NCBI RefSeq assembly: GCF_002017865.1
Contig: NZ_MTJN01000002.1
Coordinates: 1,426,001-1,490,000 of the forward strand
DNA: 64,000 nt
Source of the DNA: Rhodoferax fermentans
Lineage (GTDB): Bacteria > Pseudomonadota > Gammaproteobacteria > Burkholderiales > Burkholderiaceae_C
Reading direction: 5' to 3'
Under the pieces are notes generated by a model. It searched no databases. It worked only from the letters and a program-made list of their open reading frames with translations, and had not been told where the DNA came from. Of the stretch, positions 9,216 to 18,405 are shown one piece after another (within the stretch, counting starts at the first letter, position 1; every line of letters starts with the position of its first letter). The position numbers and the translations under genes were made by a program.

Positions 9216-10385
9216 GTGAACGGTTGGACGCCATTGCTGGCAACCTCTGAGCTTGAAAAAGCCCCCCCGGGGTCAGCGACGACCCGCGTCGACCTGATCT
9301 ACTTCAATGCCGGGGGTGGGCACCGGGCCGCTGCGACCGCGTTGCAACAGGTCATGCACGGCCAAGCCTGGCAAGTGCGACTGGTGCACTTGTTTGACAT
9401 CCTTGACCCCAGCCGCCTGTTTGCCAGAACACTCGGTTTCCAGCCGGAAGACCTCTACAACAGGCAACTGGCCATCGGCATGACCCTGGGCATGTCACTG
9501 GAGCTCAAATTGCTGCAGATGCTGATCAAAATGGGGCACCAGGCGATGGTCAAGCGGATGCAGGCCTATTGGCTCGATGCCCAGCCCGACATGGTTGTGT
9601 CAGTGATACCCAACTTCAACCGCGCCTTGTGTGAAAGCTTGAGACTGGCCTTGCCAAGTGCCTCGTACGTGACCGTGCTCACCGATATGGCCGACCACCC
9701 ACCAGCCTTCTGGGTCGAACCGGACCTGCCCCAGCAGGTGGTTTGCGGTACCCACTACGCAGCCCAGCAAGCGATAGCTGCAGGTTGTTCAGCGCAGCGT
9801 GTCCACCAAACCTCAGGCATGATCCTGTCGCCCCGGTTTTACGCGTTGTCGGCCTCGGATCGCTGGGCAGAACGGTTCAGGCACGGCTTTGTTGGCAAGC
9901 AGGCGGTGGGGCTGGTGATGTTTGGCGGGTATGGCTCCGATGTGATGAAGACCATCGCGACCCGCCTGGTCGACACGCCGCTGATTTTGGTCTGCGGCAA
10001 AAATGCAGCGTTAGCCCAATCCTTGCGCGCAATGACCACCCAAGCGCCTCATGTGGTGGTCGAATTCACCGATGACATGGCGTACTGGATGCGTCTGGCG
10101 GACTTTTTCATCGGTAAACCCGGGCCAGCCAGCCTCAGTGAAGCGGTGCATATGGGGCTGCCTGTTGTCATCACCTGCAATGCCTGGACCATGCCTCAGG
10201 AGCGCTGGAACACCCAATGGGTTCGCAACAACGGTTTGGGGGTGGTCCTCAAAAGTTTTCGCAGTGTGCGCTCGGCAGTGCATGACATCGTGAGTCACCT
10301 GTCCACGTGGCAAAAGAACGTCCGCCAGGTGCAAAATCGGGCCGTGTTTGAAGTGCCACAGCTTTTGGCCAAGATGACCATATGA
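9216..10385 (+). CDS. GT28/MGDG-synthase-like glycosyltransferase
   Basis: Predicted nucleotide-sugar-dependent glycosyltransferase of 389 aa acting at the membrane face, in the family of monogalactosyl- or glucosyl-diacylglycerol synthases and MurG. Seen: the N-terminal acceptor loop FNAGGGHRAA (residues 30-39), a GGYGS loop where MurG has GGSQGA, and the C-terminal donor motif GKPGPASLSEA with GLPVV (from residue 300). The GTG start at 9216 is the first in frame; a weaker alternative is any later codon before residue 24. The stop overlaps the next gene (ATGA). Acceptor and sugar cannot be told from sequence. Confidence 0.75.
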   Translation: MNGWTPLLATSELEKAPPGSATTRVDLIYFNAGGGHRAAATALQQVMHGQAWQVRLVHLFDILDPSRLFARTLGFQPEDLYNRQLAIGMTLGMSLELKLLQMLIKMGHQAMVKRMQAYWLDAQPDMVVSVIPNFNRALCESLRLALPSASYVTVLTDMADHPPAFWVEPDLPQQVVCGTHYAAQQAIAAGCSAQRVHQTSGMILSPRFYALSASDRWAERFRHGFVGKQAVGLVMFGGYGSDVMKTIATRLVDTPLILVCGKNAALAQSLRAMTTQAPHVVVEFTDDMAYWMRLADFFIGKPGPASLSEAVHMGLPVVITCNAWTMPQERWNTQWVRNNGLGVVLKSFRSVRSAVHDIVSHLSTWQKNVRQVQNRAVFEVPQLLAKMTI

Positions 10386-11917
10386 TTCGATCACTTTCCA
10401 GGCAAGCACCCGCACCCCAAGAGATTGAGCTCAAACTGAGCTTGCCGATGGCCGATCCGGCCAGATTGGCTACACAGTTGGCACAGGTCCCTGCGTTGTC
10501 CCGACACCAAGCCACTCACCAGACCTTACACAACATTTATTACGACACACCCGACCAGCAGCTTCGCCAGCAACACGCCGTCCTCAGACTGCGGCGTGTT
10601 GGCAGCAGCGGCGCCCCGCGATGGCTGCAGACTTTCAAAATGGGGAGCAGTGAGCCATCGGCCCTGAGTCGGCGCAGCGAATGGGAGACTCCCGTCGCTG
10701 CGGCCACCTTGTCCCATCAGGCGCTCAAGGCCACAACATGGTCGGAGATTGACTCCGATGGCAGCCTCTTTGCGGCCTTGGCACCTTGTTTTGTGACCCA
10801 CTTTGAACGCACCCTCTGGCTGGTGCAACAACACGACAACAGCGTGGTCGAAGTGGCGCTGGACCTGGGTCAGATTGAGGCCCTTGGCCAAACCACACCC
10901 ATTTGTGAACTGGAGCTGGAACTGAAGGCCGGAGAGCCATCCGTTTTGTTTGATATCGCCCATGAGATTGCCCACTCGGTCGCTGTGCTGCCGTCCAGCA
11001 TGAGCAAAGGTCAGCGCGGTTATGCACTGGCGCAAGCTGGTTTGAACCGGCCGTACCGCGCGCCATTGCCAAACTTCAGCAAAGACGTGCCCGTGCTGCT
11101 GATGGCACAGCAGGTGCTGCGCCATGCATTGACCCAGTTCACCACCAATCTGGAGAGTTTGCTCTGTTCTGACGATCCCGAAGTGCTACACCAGGCCAGG
11201 GTAGGCTGGCGCCGCTTCAAGAGTGCCCGACAGATGTTCAGGAAGCTGATGCCCCTGGCTGCACCACAACCCGATGCTGCCTTGCACGGTCTTCTGACCC
11301 ATCTGGGTGAACTGCGCAATCTGGATGTGGCCCGCACTGAAACCTTGCCAGCCCTGGCCGAGGCGTTCATTCTGGGCGACCCTCGGCGGGCCCAAGCCTG
11401 GCAAACCATGATGACCCTTCTGACGCAGCTGAGCGACCAGCAACGCGAAACGGTGCGTCAGGCGCTGCAACAAGCTGATGTGGGAGCCAGTCTGCTCGCC
11501 ATCCAGCAATGGTTGGAAAACCTTCCTGCTGACGGGCAGTCAAGGCCTGCGCCCCGCATGCGACTGCGTGGCTGGGTCAAACAACGGATGCAGCGCTTGA
11601 ACCGTCAGCTGGACAAGGCCTGCCAGGTTGCCAACACCCCAGCGCAGTGGCATCAGGTACGCATCTTGGCTAAACGATTGCGGTATGGCACCGAGAACTT
11701 GCAAGGTTTGATGCCCCCACGCCTGGTCAAGCTCAGTCTGGAACGCGCAAGCACCCTTCAAAGCAGCATCGGTGCATCACGCGATACCGCTCACATCAGC
11801 ACCTTGATGGCCAGACTGGCTCTGGAGCCTGGTGTGGCGGAATTTTTGCGTGGATTCTCTGTCGGGGCGACACGGGCACTCGCCAGCACAGCACACTCGG
11901 CAAAGCATATTGCCTGA
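10382..11917 (+). CDS. CYTH and CHAD domain protein (triphosphatase-type)
   Basis: 511 aa with an N-terminal CYTH domain (about 10-200) and a C-terminal CHAD domain (about 235-500). The CYTH signature ExExK is seen as E14-I-E16-L-K18, with acidic/basic tunnel residues further on (ELELELK near 180). CHAD shows the conserved helical LHQARVGWRRFKSARQMFRKL. E. coli YgiF has this architecture and hydrolyses inorganic triphosphate; CHAD domains bind polyphosphate. It overlaps the glycosyltransferase by 4 bp, so the two are co-translated; a link between lipid glycosylation and polyphosphate is inference. Confidence 0.85.
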   Translation: MIRSLSRQAPAPQEIELKLSLPMADPARLATQLAQVPALSRHQATHQTLHNIYYDTPDQQLRQQHAVLRLRRVGSSGAPRWLQTFKMGSSEPSALSRRSEWETPVAAATLSHQALKATTWSEIDSDGSLFAALAPCFVTHFERTLWLVQQHDNSVVEVALDLGQIEALGQTTPICELELELKAGEPSVLFDIAHEIAHSVAVLPSSMSKGQRGYALAQAGLNRPYRAPLPNFSKDVPVLLMAQQVLRHALTQFTTNLESLLCSDDPEVLHQARVGWRRFKSARQMFRKLMPLAAPQPDAALHGLLTHLGELRNLDVARTETLPALAEAFILGDPRRAQAWQTMMTLLTQLSDQQRETVRQALQQADVGASLLAIQQWLENLPADGQSRPAPRMRLRGWVKQRMQRLNRQLDKACQVANTPAQWHQVRILAKRLRYGTENLQGLMPPRLVKLSLERASTLQSSIGASRDTAHISTLMARLALEPGVAEFLRGFSVGATRALASTAHSAKHIA

Positions 11918-12096
11918 CTCGGATAACGCGGTCATCTGCTGACCGCATCCCGTGCGTTCCGCTTGGGAACAACGGCAGCGGCACCCGGCTGCAAGCATTT
12001 GCCATGGGTAATACCAATTGGCCAAATCAGGCACACGGGCACCATAGAATCACCAGACAACGAAGAGACCCCATTAACCAAATCTGACTGGTTATT

Positions 12097-14748
12097 ATGG
12101 ATACACCCATACTATTGACAACGGGCGCACTGCTTTCCACAGCTGCCGCCATTGTCATGTTCGTGGTACTGCTGACCAGGAAGTCGTATCCAGGATTCGG
12201 CTATTGGGTGTTTGGCGTGTTGTGCCTTGCTTTGGGTGCTGCCATGTTAATTCCAGGCGCATGGCCTTCAAATTGGTTGATTCGCCTGGCCCGCAATACC
12301 CTGCTGGTTGGTGGTCAGATGCTGATACTCCACGGCTTGCTCGTTTTCAGAGAAACGAGCTTCAGTCGGCGCGTCGAATGGCTGTTTTTTATGTCGTTCC
12401 TCGCCATCTTTGCATACCTGAGTTTTGATCCGGCAAAGATTGACGCGCGCATTGCCACATATTCAATTTACACCGCGTTAATCTGCTTTGCCACCGTATA
12501 TATAACGATCCACCGCCGCCCCGGTTATTTTGCATCCAACGATGTGATGCTGGCTGTCTGGCTGGCGGTATACGGCTTGCTGCTGCTCACCCGGTTGGCA
12601 CAGCAACTCATCAGCCCAGAACAGAGCACCGCTTTCGAAGCCTTGAAGGGACTGGGATCGTTTTACGCCATTGCACAGATACTGACCGTCCAGCTGGTGA
12701 CGTTGACCTTGATCAGCATGAATTCACAACGCATCGAGTGGGAGTACAAATCCAGTTTGGTGCGAATACGTGAAAGTGAAGAAAAATTCCGCTCCGTCAG
12801 TGAGGCTGCAAATGATGCGATTATTTTGCTCGACAACACTGGACGCATCACCTTTTGGAATCGTGCCTCCGAGCGAATGTTCGGCCGCCTGAGTTTGGAG
12901 GTTATCGGTCGCCCCCTCATTGATGTGATCGCCCCCAGACGATACAGAGAGGCCTATTTGCCCGTGTTTGAGCCATTCAAACATGGGGCCCCAAACCAGG
13001 CCAATGGCAAAACCATAGAACTGACCGCGCAAACCAGTCGCGGTGCAGAGTTCCAAATAGAAATTTCACTCTCTGCGGTGCAGCAGAAAGAAGAATGGGG
13101 TGCTGTGTGCATAGTGCGTGATATTTCGGAGCGCAAGCGACACGAAATCGCACTGCAGGAGTTGCGGGGGAATCTTGAAGCAACCCTGGACGCGATTCCC
13201 GACCTGCTGTTTGAAATCGACCTCAATGGTGTTTATCACACCTATCACTCACCCCGGCTTGACCTGCTGGCAGCTGCACCTGAGCAGCTGATCGGCAAGT
13301 CCATCCATGAGGTTCTGCCACCAGAGGCCGCCCGTTGCTGCGCTGCGGCTCTGCAAGAAGCCAATACGAACCAGATTTGCAGCGGTATGCAGATGTTCCT
13401 GGACCTGCCGATTGGCCGCAGATGGTTTGAACTGTCGGTGGCCAAGAAACCAACGGCTTCTTGTGAAACACCACACTTCATCGTGATTTCGCGTGACATC
13501 ACCCAGCGCAATGAGGCGATGTCGATCCTGAAGAACCACCACAGTGAGCTCGAACAACGAGTTGCAGAACGCACGCAGGAGCTCCTGGAAGCCAAAAAAG
13601 GGGCAGATGCAGCCAATATCGCCAAGAGCACCTTCCTGGCCACCATGAGCCACGAAATCCGTACCCCCATGAACGGCGTATTGGGCATGGCCAATCAACT
13701 GCGCCGCACCGAGCTGACGGCCAAGCAGTCGCATCTGCTGGATCTGATGGAGTCTTCTGGCGCCCACCTGATGGCCATCATCAACGACATTCTGGACCTC
13801 TCACAAATTGAATCCGGAAACATCCATTTGGACGAGCGCGATTTCAATCTGCCAGATGTGCTGAACAATGTCACGGCCATCTTCGACTCAAGAATCCGGT
13901 CCAAAGGACTGCACCTGGAAGTCCGCATGCCCAGTGCGACTCAGGCGTTCAGAGGTGATCAGGCGCGACTGACCCAGATGATCGTCAACTATGTCGGCAA
14001 CGCTGTGAAATTCACACCTGAGGGCAACATCACCATCACCTGCCGCCTGCAGGAGGAAACCGAGGACCGCTATCTGTTGCGCATTGAAGTGCACGACACC
14101 GGTATCGGTGTGTTGCCCGGACAGATCACAAGAATATTTGAAGCATTTGAGCAGGCGGACCAATCCACGGGACGGGCCTACGGTGGCACAGGTTTGGGGC
14201 TGGCCATCAACCGGCGTATTGCACAGCTCATGGGTGGAGATGTGGGCGTGGAGAGTGAGCCAGGCAAAGGCAGCACATTCTGGCTAACCGTGTCCCTGGG
14301 TAAACCGATATCACCCGGGCTGCAGGAAACGGATGTGGACAACGCCGAGGACCTCATCCGCAGCGACTACAGTGGCCGTCGCGTCCTGATTGTTGACGAT
14401 GAACCCATCAACCTGGAACTGGCACGCCTGCTTCTGGAGCAGGCCGGACTGACGGTGGATCTGGCGGAAGATGGTGAACAGGCCTTCCAGTCTGTGGCCT
14501 TGCATGATTACGCTCTGGTCCTGATGGATGTGCAGATGCCAGTGACGGACGGCCTGAGCGCCACCAGGTTGATACGCCAGCTTCCGGGAAAAGCGGCAGT
14601 TCCTATTCTGGCGCTGACAGGCAATGCTTTCAGCGAAGACCGGCAGCGCTGCCTCGCCGCTGGCATGAACGATTTCATCACCAAGCCCATCCAACCTGCG
14701 GTACTGTTTCGCACCATGCTCAGATGGTTGCAGGCACGCCATCCCTGA
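12097..14748 (+). CDS. Membrane-bound hybrid sensor histidine kinase (7TM-PAS-PAS-HK-REC)
   Basis: 883 aa. N-terminal region of about 205 residues with six to seven transmembrane helices, then a coiled linker, a PAS domain (about 225-350), a second PAS (about 355-475), a coiled coil ([16 protein letters not shown]), HisKA with the phospho-acceptor His519 in [11 protein letters not shown], HATPase (DTGIGVL and GTGLGLAI motifs) and a C-terminal receiver with the phospho-Asp811 in LMDVQMP. All catalytic motifs are intact. It carries no separate DNA-binding output, so it probably hands phosphate to a partner encoded elsewhere. Stand-alone gene; its base composition is a little lower in GC than its neighbours. 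Confidence 0.92.
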   Translation: MDTPILLTTGALLSTAAAIVMFVVLLTRKSYPGFGYWVFGVLCLALGAAMLIPGAWPSNWLIRLARNTLLVGGQMLILHGLLVFRETSFSRRVEWLFFMSFLAIFAYLSFDPAKIDARIATYSIYTALICFATVYITIHRRPGYFASNDVMLAVWLAVYGLLLLTRLAQQLISPEQSTAFEALKGLGSFYAIAQILTVQLVTLTLISMNSQRIEWEYKSSLVRIRESEEKFRSVSEAANDAIILLDNTGRITFWNRASERMFGRLSLEVIGRPLIDVIAPRRYREAYLPVFEPFKHGAPNQANGKTIELTAQTSRGAEFQIEISLSAVQQKEEWGAVCIVRDISERKRHEIALQELRGNLEATLDAIPDLLFEIDLNGVYHTYHSPRLDLLAAAPEQLIGKSIHEVLPPEAARCCAAALQEANTNQICSGMQMFLDLPIGRRWFELSVAKKPTASCETPHFIVISRDITQRNEAMSILKNHHSELEQRVAERTQELLEAKKGADAANIAKSTFLATMSHEIRTPMNGVLGMANQLRRTELTAKQSHLLDLMESSGAHLMAIINDILDLSQIESGNIHLDERDFNLPDVLNNVTAIFDSRIRSKGLHLEVRMPSATQAFRGDQARLTQMIVNYVGNAVKFTPEGNITITCRLQEETEDRYLLRIEVHDTGIGVLPGQITRIFEAFEQADQSTGRAYGGTGLGLAINRRIAQLMGGDVGVESEPGKGSTFWLTVSLGKPISPGLQETDVDNAEDLIRSDYSGRRVLIVDDEPINLELARLLLEQAGLTVDLAEDGEQAFQSVALHDYALVLMDVQMPVTDGLSATRLIRQLPGKAAVPILALTGNAFSEDRQRCLAAGMNDFITKPIQPAVLFRTMLRWLQARHP

Positions 14749-14980
14749 CAGTCTCCACTTCGTCGGCTGAAGGCCTCACCGATACATCACAAACCCACCG
14801 GCGGGCACAAGGAGGTGCACCGCGCGCCCGTTGCGTGCCTCTATGGACGTGGTGGTGCCGATTTGCGCTGGATCGGTCGGACAAACCACACGTGTGAGGA
14901 CTTGTGTCCTCAAGAGCGAAAATAGGGCCTGATTGACCCGTCCTAAACCCGATTTTTGATGCCCAAAGGAGTGCCTGGCT

Positions 14981-15547
14981 TTGAAATTTGCATGGATACG
15001 ACGCCACCCTACCCTGTGGCTGGTGGGCCTGGTGAGCTTGTCAAGTGTGCTGACCGCGTGTGGCACGTCCTTGAAGAAGTTCCCGTTGCAGGAGAAATTC
15101 GGCTCCACCTCGACCTATTCACGGCTGTTTGACAGCACCCCGGCGCACACCTGCGAGGCCGCCAGAAGGGCCTTGCTGAGCCAGGGCTACATCACCAACA
15201 TCACCCGCGACGATCTGGTGACGGGGCAAAAAAGTTTTCAGCCCGATGGCGAATCCCACTTGCAGCTGGAGATTCGGGTGGTGTGTGTGCCCGACAGCAA
15301 AGACGGGCAAATCAGCCTGGGTTTCGTCACCGCTTTGCAAGACCGTTATGCGCTCAAGAAAAGCAATAACTCGGCGAGTGTCGGCGTGAGCGCCATTGGC
15401 TCCGTCTCTCTGCCATTCACCTCCAGCAATGAGTCCATGGTCAAGGTCGGCAGTGAAACCATTGTTTCAGACGCTTTTTACGACCGCTTTTTTGACCTGG
15501 TGAAGCAGTATTTGGTGAGCAATGCTGAGCCGGACGAAGCGCCGTAA
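14981..15547 (+). CDS. DUF2242-type lipoprotein
   Basis: 188 aa. The start is probably TTG at 14981, placed 9 bp after AAAGGAG (14965-14971); no ATG or GTG gives the signal peptide. Residues 12-26 are hydrophobic and end in the lipobox LTAC, then GTSLKKFP. The body (CEAARRALLSQGY, ESHLQLEIRVVCVPD) matches my recollection of DUF2242 proteins found in Burkholderiales. Function unknown; probably anchored in the outer membrane. Monocistronic. Confidence 0.75.
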   Translation: MKFAWIRRHPTLWLVGLVSLSSVLTACGTSLKKFPLQEKFGSTSTYSRLFDSTPAHTCEAARRALLSQGYITNITRDDLVTGQKSFQPDGESHLQLEIRVVCVPDSKDGQISLGFVTALQDRYALKKSNNSASVGVSAIGSVSLPFTSSNESMVKVGSETIVSDAFYDRFFDLVKQYLVSNAEPDEAP

Positions 15548-15718
15548 ACATCCTGGTAACGCGGCTGAACCTCTGCTCTGACAAGTTGTCCCCGCAGACT
15601 GGGCCCAAAGCTGTGGATAAGGACGGGAACAAGTCGCCAAAGCCGCGCCCCGCTTGAGCTGGCGGGGACTGCTTAAAACATAGGCAGCAGGCTGGTCAAC
15701 ACAGCGGGCTTTCTTTTA

Positions 15719-15738
15719 TACTGTACACATTAACAGTA
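15719..15738 (+). promoter_or_regulatory. LexA (SOS) box
   Basis: TACTGTACACATTAACAGTA matches the LexA consensus CTG-N10-CAG (CTG at 15721, CAG at 15734-15736) with perfect 6-bp outer arms TACTGT/ACAGTA. It sits five bases before the ATG at 15744, so it would overlap the transcript start of the downstream gene. Confidence 0.8.
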
Positions 15739-15743
15739 TTTGT

Positions 15744-16694
15744 ATGCGCCCCGCGTCATCCACCCCCAACCCGAACACCGCTTTGAGCCAGGCCCCAGGG
15801 GCAGAGACGGCCAAGGAAAGTGGCCCGCAGGCCAGCACGGCCGCTGACACACCTGTCAAACCTTCCCGCAAAACCAGAGTCAAAGCCAAGCCCAAAGCCG
15901 ACACCGGCACCCAGGCTGCGGCCCCGTCAAACAACCCCAACCCGGCAGCAGCGGCAGATCTGCCGATCCCCCTGAAACGGGTCCACACCCAGCGCCTGCG
16001 TGAGGTGTACCGCTCAGCGGGTTGGCCGTATCAAGATGGGGTGGAAGTTGAACTGCTGGCAGCCGGGCTGCTCAGGCGCACCAACAGCGACGCGGGGCAC
16101 CCCCTGATTGCACTCACCGATGCGGGCATCACCCACCTGGCCCAGGCCACCCAGGGCAACCGCCAGGCCCGCTCAGCACACGAGGCACTGGTGGACAAGG
16201 TGGTGCAGGCCATGCTGCGTGATGGCCGCCTGGTCTGGACCGGGCTGAACCTACGCGCCAAGGTGCCAGGGGAGTCTGAAGAGCAATCACGCTGGAAGAT
16301 GTGCCAGCCCGATGTTTTCTCGATCCGCAACAGCTCACGGCAAGAGTACCTGGAGCCCATCGTGCACGAGATCAAGGTCAGCCGCGCTGATCTGCTGGGC
16401 GACATCAAACGCCTCGACAAACGGTCGGCTTATCTGGATGTGGGCGGCCAGTGCTGGTATGTGCTGGGCTGCGACCGCAGCGGTTACCCGATTGCCAAGG
16501 CCAACGAAATTCCGCTGGAGTGTGGCGTGATGGTGCTGCAGAACAGCCAGCTGGAGGTGCTGCGTATGGCGCCCAAGCGCATGGTGAGTCAACTGCCATT
16601 TGCGGTGTGGATGGCCTTGGCAAAGGCAACGCCGGTGAGGGGAACGGAGCTGGAGCCCTGTCAGGATGCGCTGGGACTCACGGGTGGTGGATGA
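15744..16694 (+). CDS. PD-(D/E)XK-fold, MmcB-like putative DNA repair protein
   Basis: 316 aa. Residues 1-75 are a disordered Ala/Pro/Lys-rich tail (many TAAxxPxK repeats). A winged-helix-like region follows (about 80-130, RVHTQRLREVY and ALTDAGITHL), then a nuclease-like core with P189-D190 in QPDVFSI and E209-I-K211 in HEIKVSRADLL, the D-x(n)-ExK spacing of PD-(D/E)XK enzymes. The segment EIKVSRADLLGDIKR and YVLGCD recall MmcB, a LexA-controlled protein first described in Caulobacter. The LexA box directly upstream supports SOS control. The family assignment is by motif; biochemical activity is not known. Confidence 0.7.
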   Translation: MRPASSTPNPNTALSQAPGAETAKESGPQASTAADTPVKPSRKTRVKAKPKADTGTQAAAPSNNPNPAAAADLPIPLKRVHTQRLREVYRSAGWPYQDGVEVELLAAGLLRRTNSDAGHPLIALTDAGITHLAQATQGNRQARSAHEALVDKVVQAMLRDGRLVWTGLNLRAKVPGESEEQSRWKMCQPDVFSIRNSSRQEYLEPIVHEIKVSRADLLGDIKRLDKRSAYLDVGGQCWYVLGCDRSGYPIAKANEIPLECGVMVLQNSQLEVLRMAPKRMVSQLPFAVWMALAKATPVRGTELEPCQDALGLTGGG

Positions 16695-16819
16695 CGGGCT
16701 TCTACCCCTTGCAGCCGGTCGCCGCGAACCCAAGCGGCAGGCACACAGGATGCTCACCTTGCACGAATGGCCTTCTGGCACCGAGGTTCCAGACACACCT
16801 CCTTTTAAGCGCCAAAACA

Positions 16820-16861
16820 GCCTCTAGCCCTTATATAACAAGGGTATCTAGCTATTACTTA
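16820..16861 (+). repeat. Palindromic repeat, family A (intergenic)
   Basis: Full-length copy: GCCTCTAGCCCTTATATAAC, AAGGGTATCTAGCTATTACT, TA. The central inverted repeat CCCTTATATAACAAGGG can form a hairpin. It sits between the MmcB-like gene and the 3' end of the efflux operon, in a 260-bp gap with no other feature recognised. Confidence 0.8.
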
Positions 16862-16956
16862 AGGAGTCGCCCGGAGCCTTGGTTTGCATGGCACCAGGAG
16901 CGCGGCGAGGTGACGGCCCCTTGCTACCGAGCCATCGCAAGACCCCAACAGGTTCG

Positions 16957-18378
16957 TCAGACCCAGCCCCCACCCAAAGCGCGGATCAGCCCGACTGTGG
17001 CCTGGTATTGCGCCGCACGCACTTGCAGTGCCTGGCGGCGGTTGCGCAGTTCGCTGCGCTGCGCGTCCAGCAGTTCAAGTTGACTGACAAAACCATTGCG
17101 GTAACGTGCGCCCGACAGCTGTGTGGCGCGGCTGCTGGATGCCACTGAGCGCGCCTGCGCCTCAGACTGCTCGGCCAGCAGCCGCAATGACGACAACTGG
17201 TCTTCCACCTCCCGAAACGCCACCAGCACCTGCTCACGGTAGCTGGCCAGTGCCATGTCGAGTTCGGCGTTGGCGCTTGACAGACCCGCCTCACGCTTGC
17301 CACCGTCAAACACCGGCAGCGAGAGCAGTGCGCCCACACCCCAGGCCCGGGTAGACAGCGAGAACAAGTCCTTGATCTCGGGCGCGGCATAACCGCCATT
17401 GGCCGTTAATGAAAAGCTCGGAAACCAGGCGGCTTTGGCCACACCAACGCGTGCTTGGGCGGCCTGCATGCTGCTTTGGGCTGCAGAGATATCGGGCCGG
17501 CGTGTCAACACGGTACTGGGCACACCCGCGGGTATCGCGGGCAAGGCCGTCGCCCATTGGGTGGGCGGCACAGAGAAGTTGGAGGCAAGCTCACCGACCA
17601 GAACGGCCAGGGCGTGCTCCAGCTGGGCACGGCGCTGGTCCAACGCCAGCACGTCGGATTCTGTGGAGGCCACTTCGGACCGCACTCGCGCCACATCCAG
17701 CTCGGCCACATCGCCTTCCCTGTAACGCACTTCGGTGAGCTGCAAGGTGTTGCGGTAGGCCTGCAAGGTATCGCGCACCAAGGTCCGCTCGCTGTCCGTG
17801 GCACGCAGGCTCAGATAGGTCTGGGTGACTTCGGCTTGTACCAGCAGTTGTGTGCTGCGCAAGAGGGCATCGCGCGAGCTGGCGTCCAGCGAGGCGGCAT
17901 CCGATGCCGCCGAGAGCTTGCCAAACAGGTCCACCTCGTAAGACAGGTTGAGGCCGGTGCTGACCACCGTCTGCAGTGTGTTGGCCGTTGTGCTGTTGTT
18001 CTGGCGTGCCACGCCGGTGCTCAGGCCCATCTGGAGCGCGCGGCTGGCATCGGTCAGGCCAGCCAAAGCACGCGCCTGTGCCAGCCTGGCGGCCGCCACT
18101 TGAATGCTGTTGTTGTTGCGGTTGGCTTGTTCAACCAACTGATCAAGCAGTGGATCGGCGAAGACCTGCCACCACAGGCCTTGCGCCTGTCCTGGCGCGC
18201 TCACCGTGGTGGCTGGCGTGTGGGTTGAGGTGACCGTGCCGCCGTTTTCCTTGAACGCGGCAGGGGCGGTTGGCAGGCTGGATGGCGGGATCACCGTGCC
18301 AGTGGCACAGCCAGCCAGCACCAGTGCGGCAAGCAGCGGCAACAGTGCAAGATGTCGCTTTAAGGGGGACTGGTTCAT
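16957..18378 (-). CDS. RND efflux outer membrane lipoprotein channel (OprC/OprM/NodT type)
   Basis: Outer membrane exit duct of a tripartite drug efflux pump, about 473 aa. Signal peptide with lipobox LAGC, then two OEP repeats rich in long coiled coils, each typical of TolC-like channels (ANRNNNSIQVAAARLAQARA, RPDISAAQSSMQAAQARVGVAKAAWFPSF). The start chosen is the ATG at 18378 because AAGGAG lies 8 bp upstream; the frame extends seven codons further to 18399. It is the last gene of the cluster, 27 bp after the RND pump. Confidence 0.93.
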   Translation of the reverse strand: MNQSPLKRHLALLPLLAALVLAGCATGTVIPPSSLPTAPAAFKENGGTVTSTHTPATTVSAPGQAQGLWWQVFADPLLDQLVEQANRNNNSIQVAAARLAQARALAGLTDASRALQMGLSTGVARQNNSTTANTLQTVVSTGLNLSYEVDLFGKLSAASDAASLDASSRDALLRSTQLLVQAEVTQTYLSLRATDSERTLVRDTLQAYRNTLQLTEVRYREGDVAELDVARVRSEVASTESDVLALDQRRAQLEHALAVLVGELASNFSVPPTQWATALPAIPAGVPSTVLTRRPDISAAQSSMQAAQARVGVAKAAWFPSFSLTANGGYAAPEIKDLFSLSTRAWGVGALLSLPVFDGGKREAGLSSANAELDMALASYREQVLVAFREVEDQLSSLRLLAEQSEAQARSVASSSRATQLSGARYRNGFVSQLELLDAQRSELRNRRQALQVRAAQYQATVGLIRALGGGWV

Positions 18379-18405
18379 GAGGAACTCCTTGGGTGTCATG
18401 TCTTG

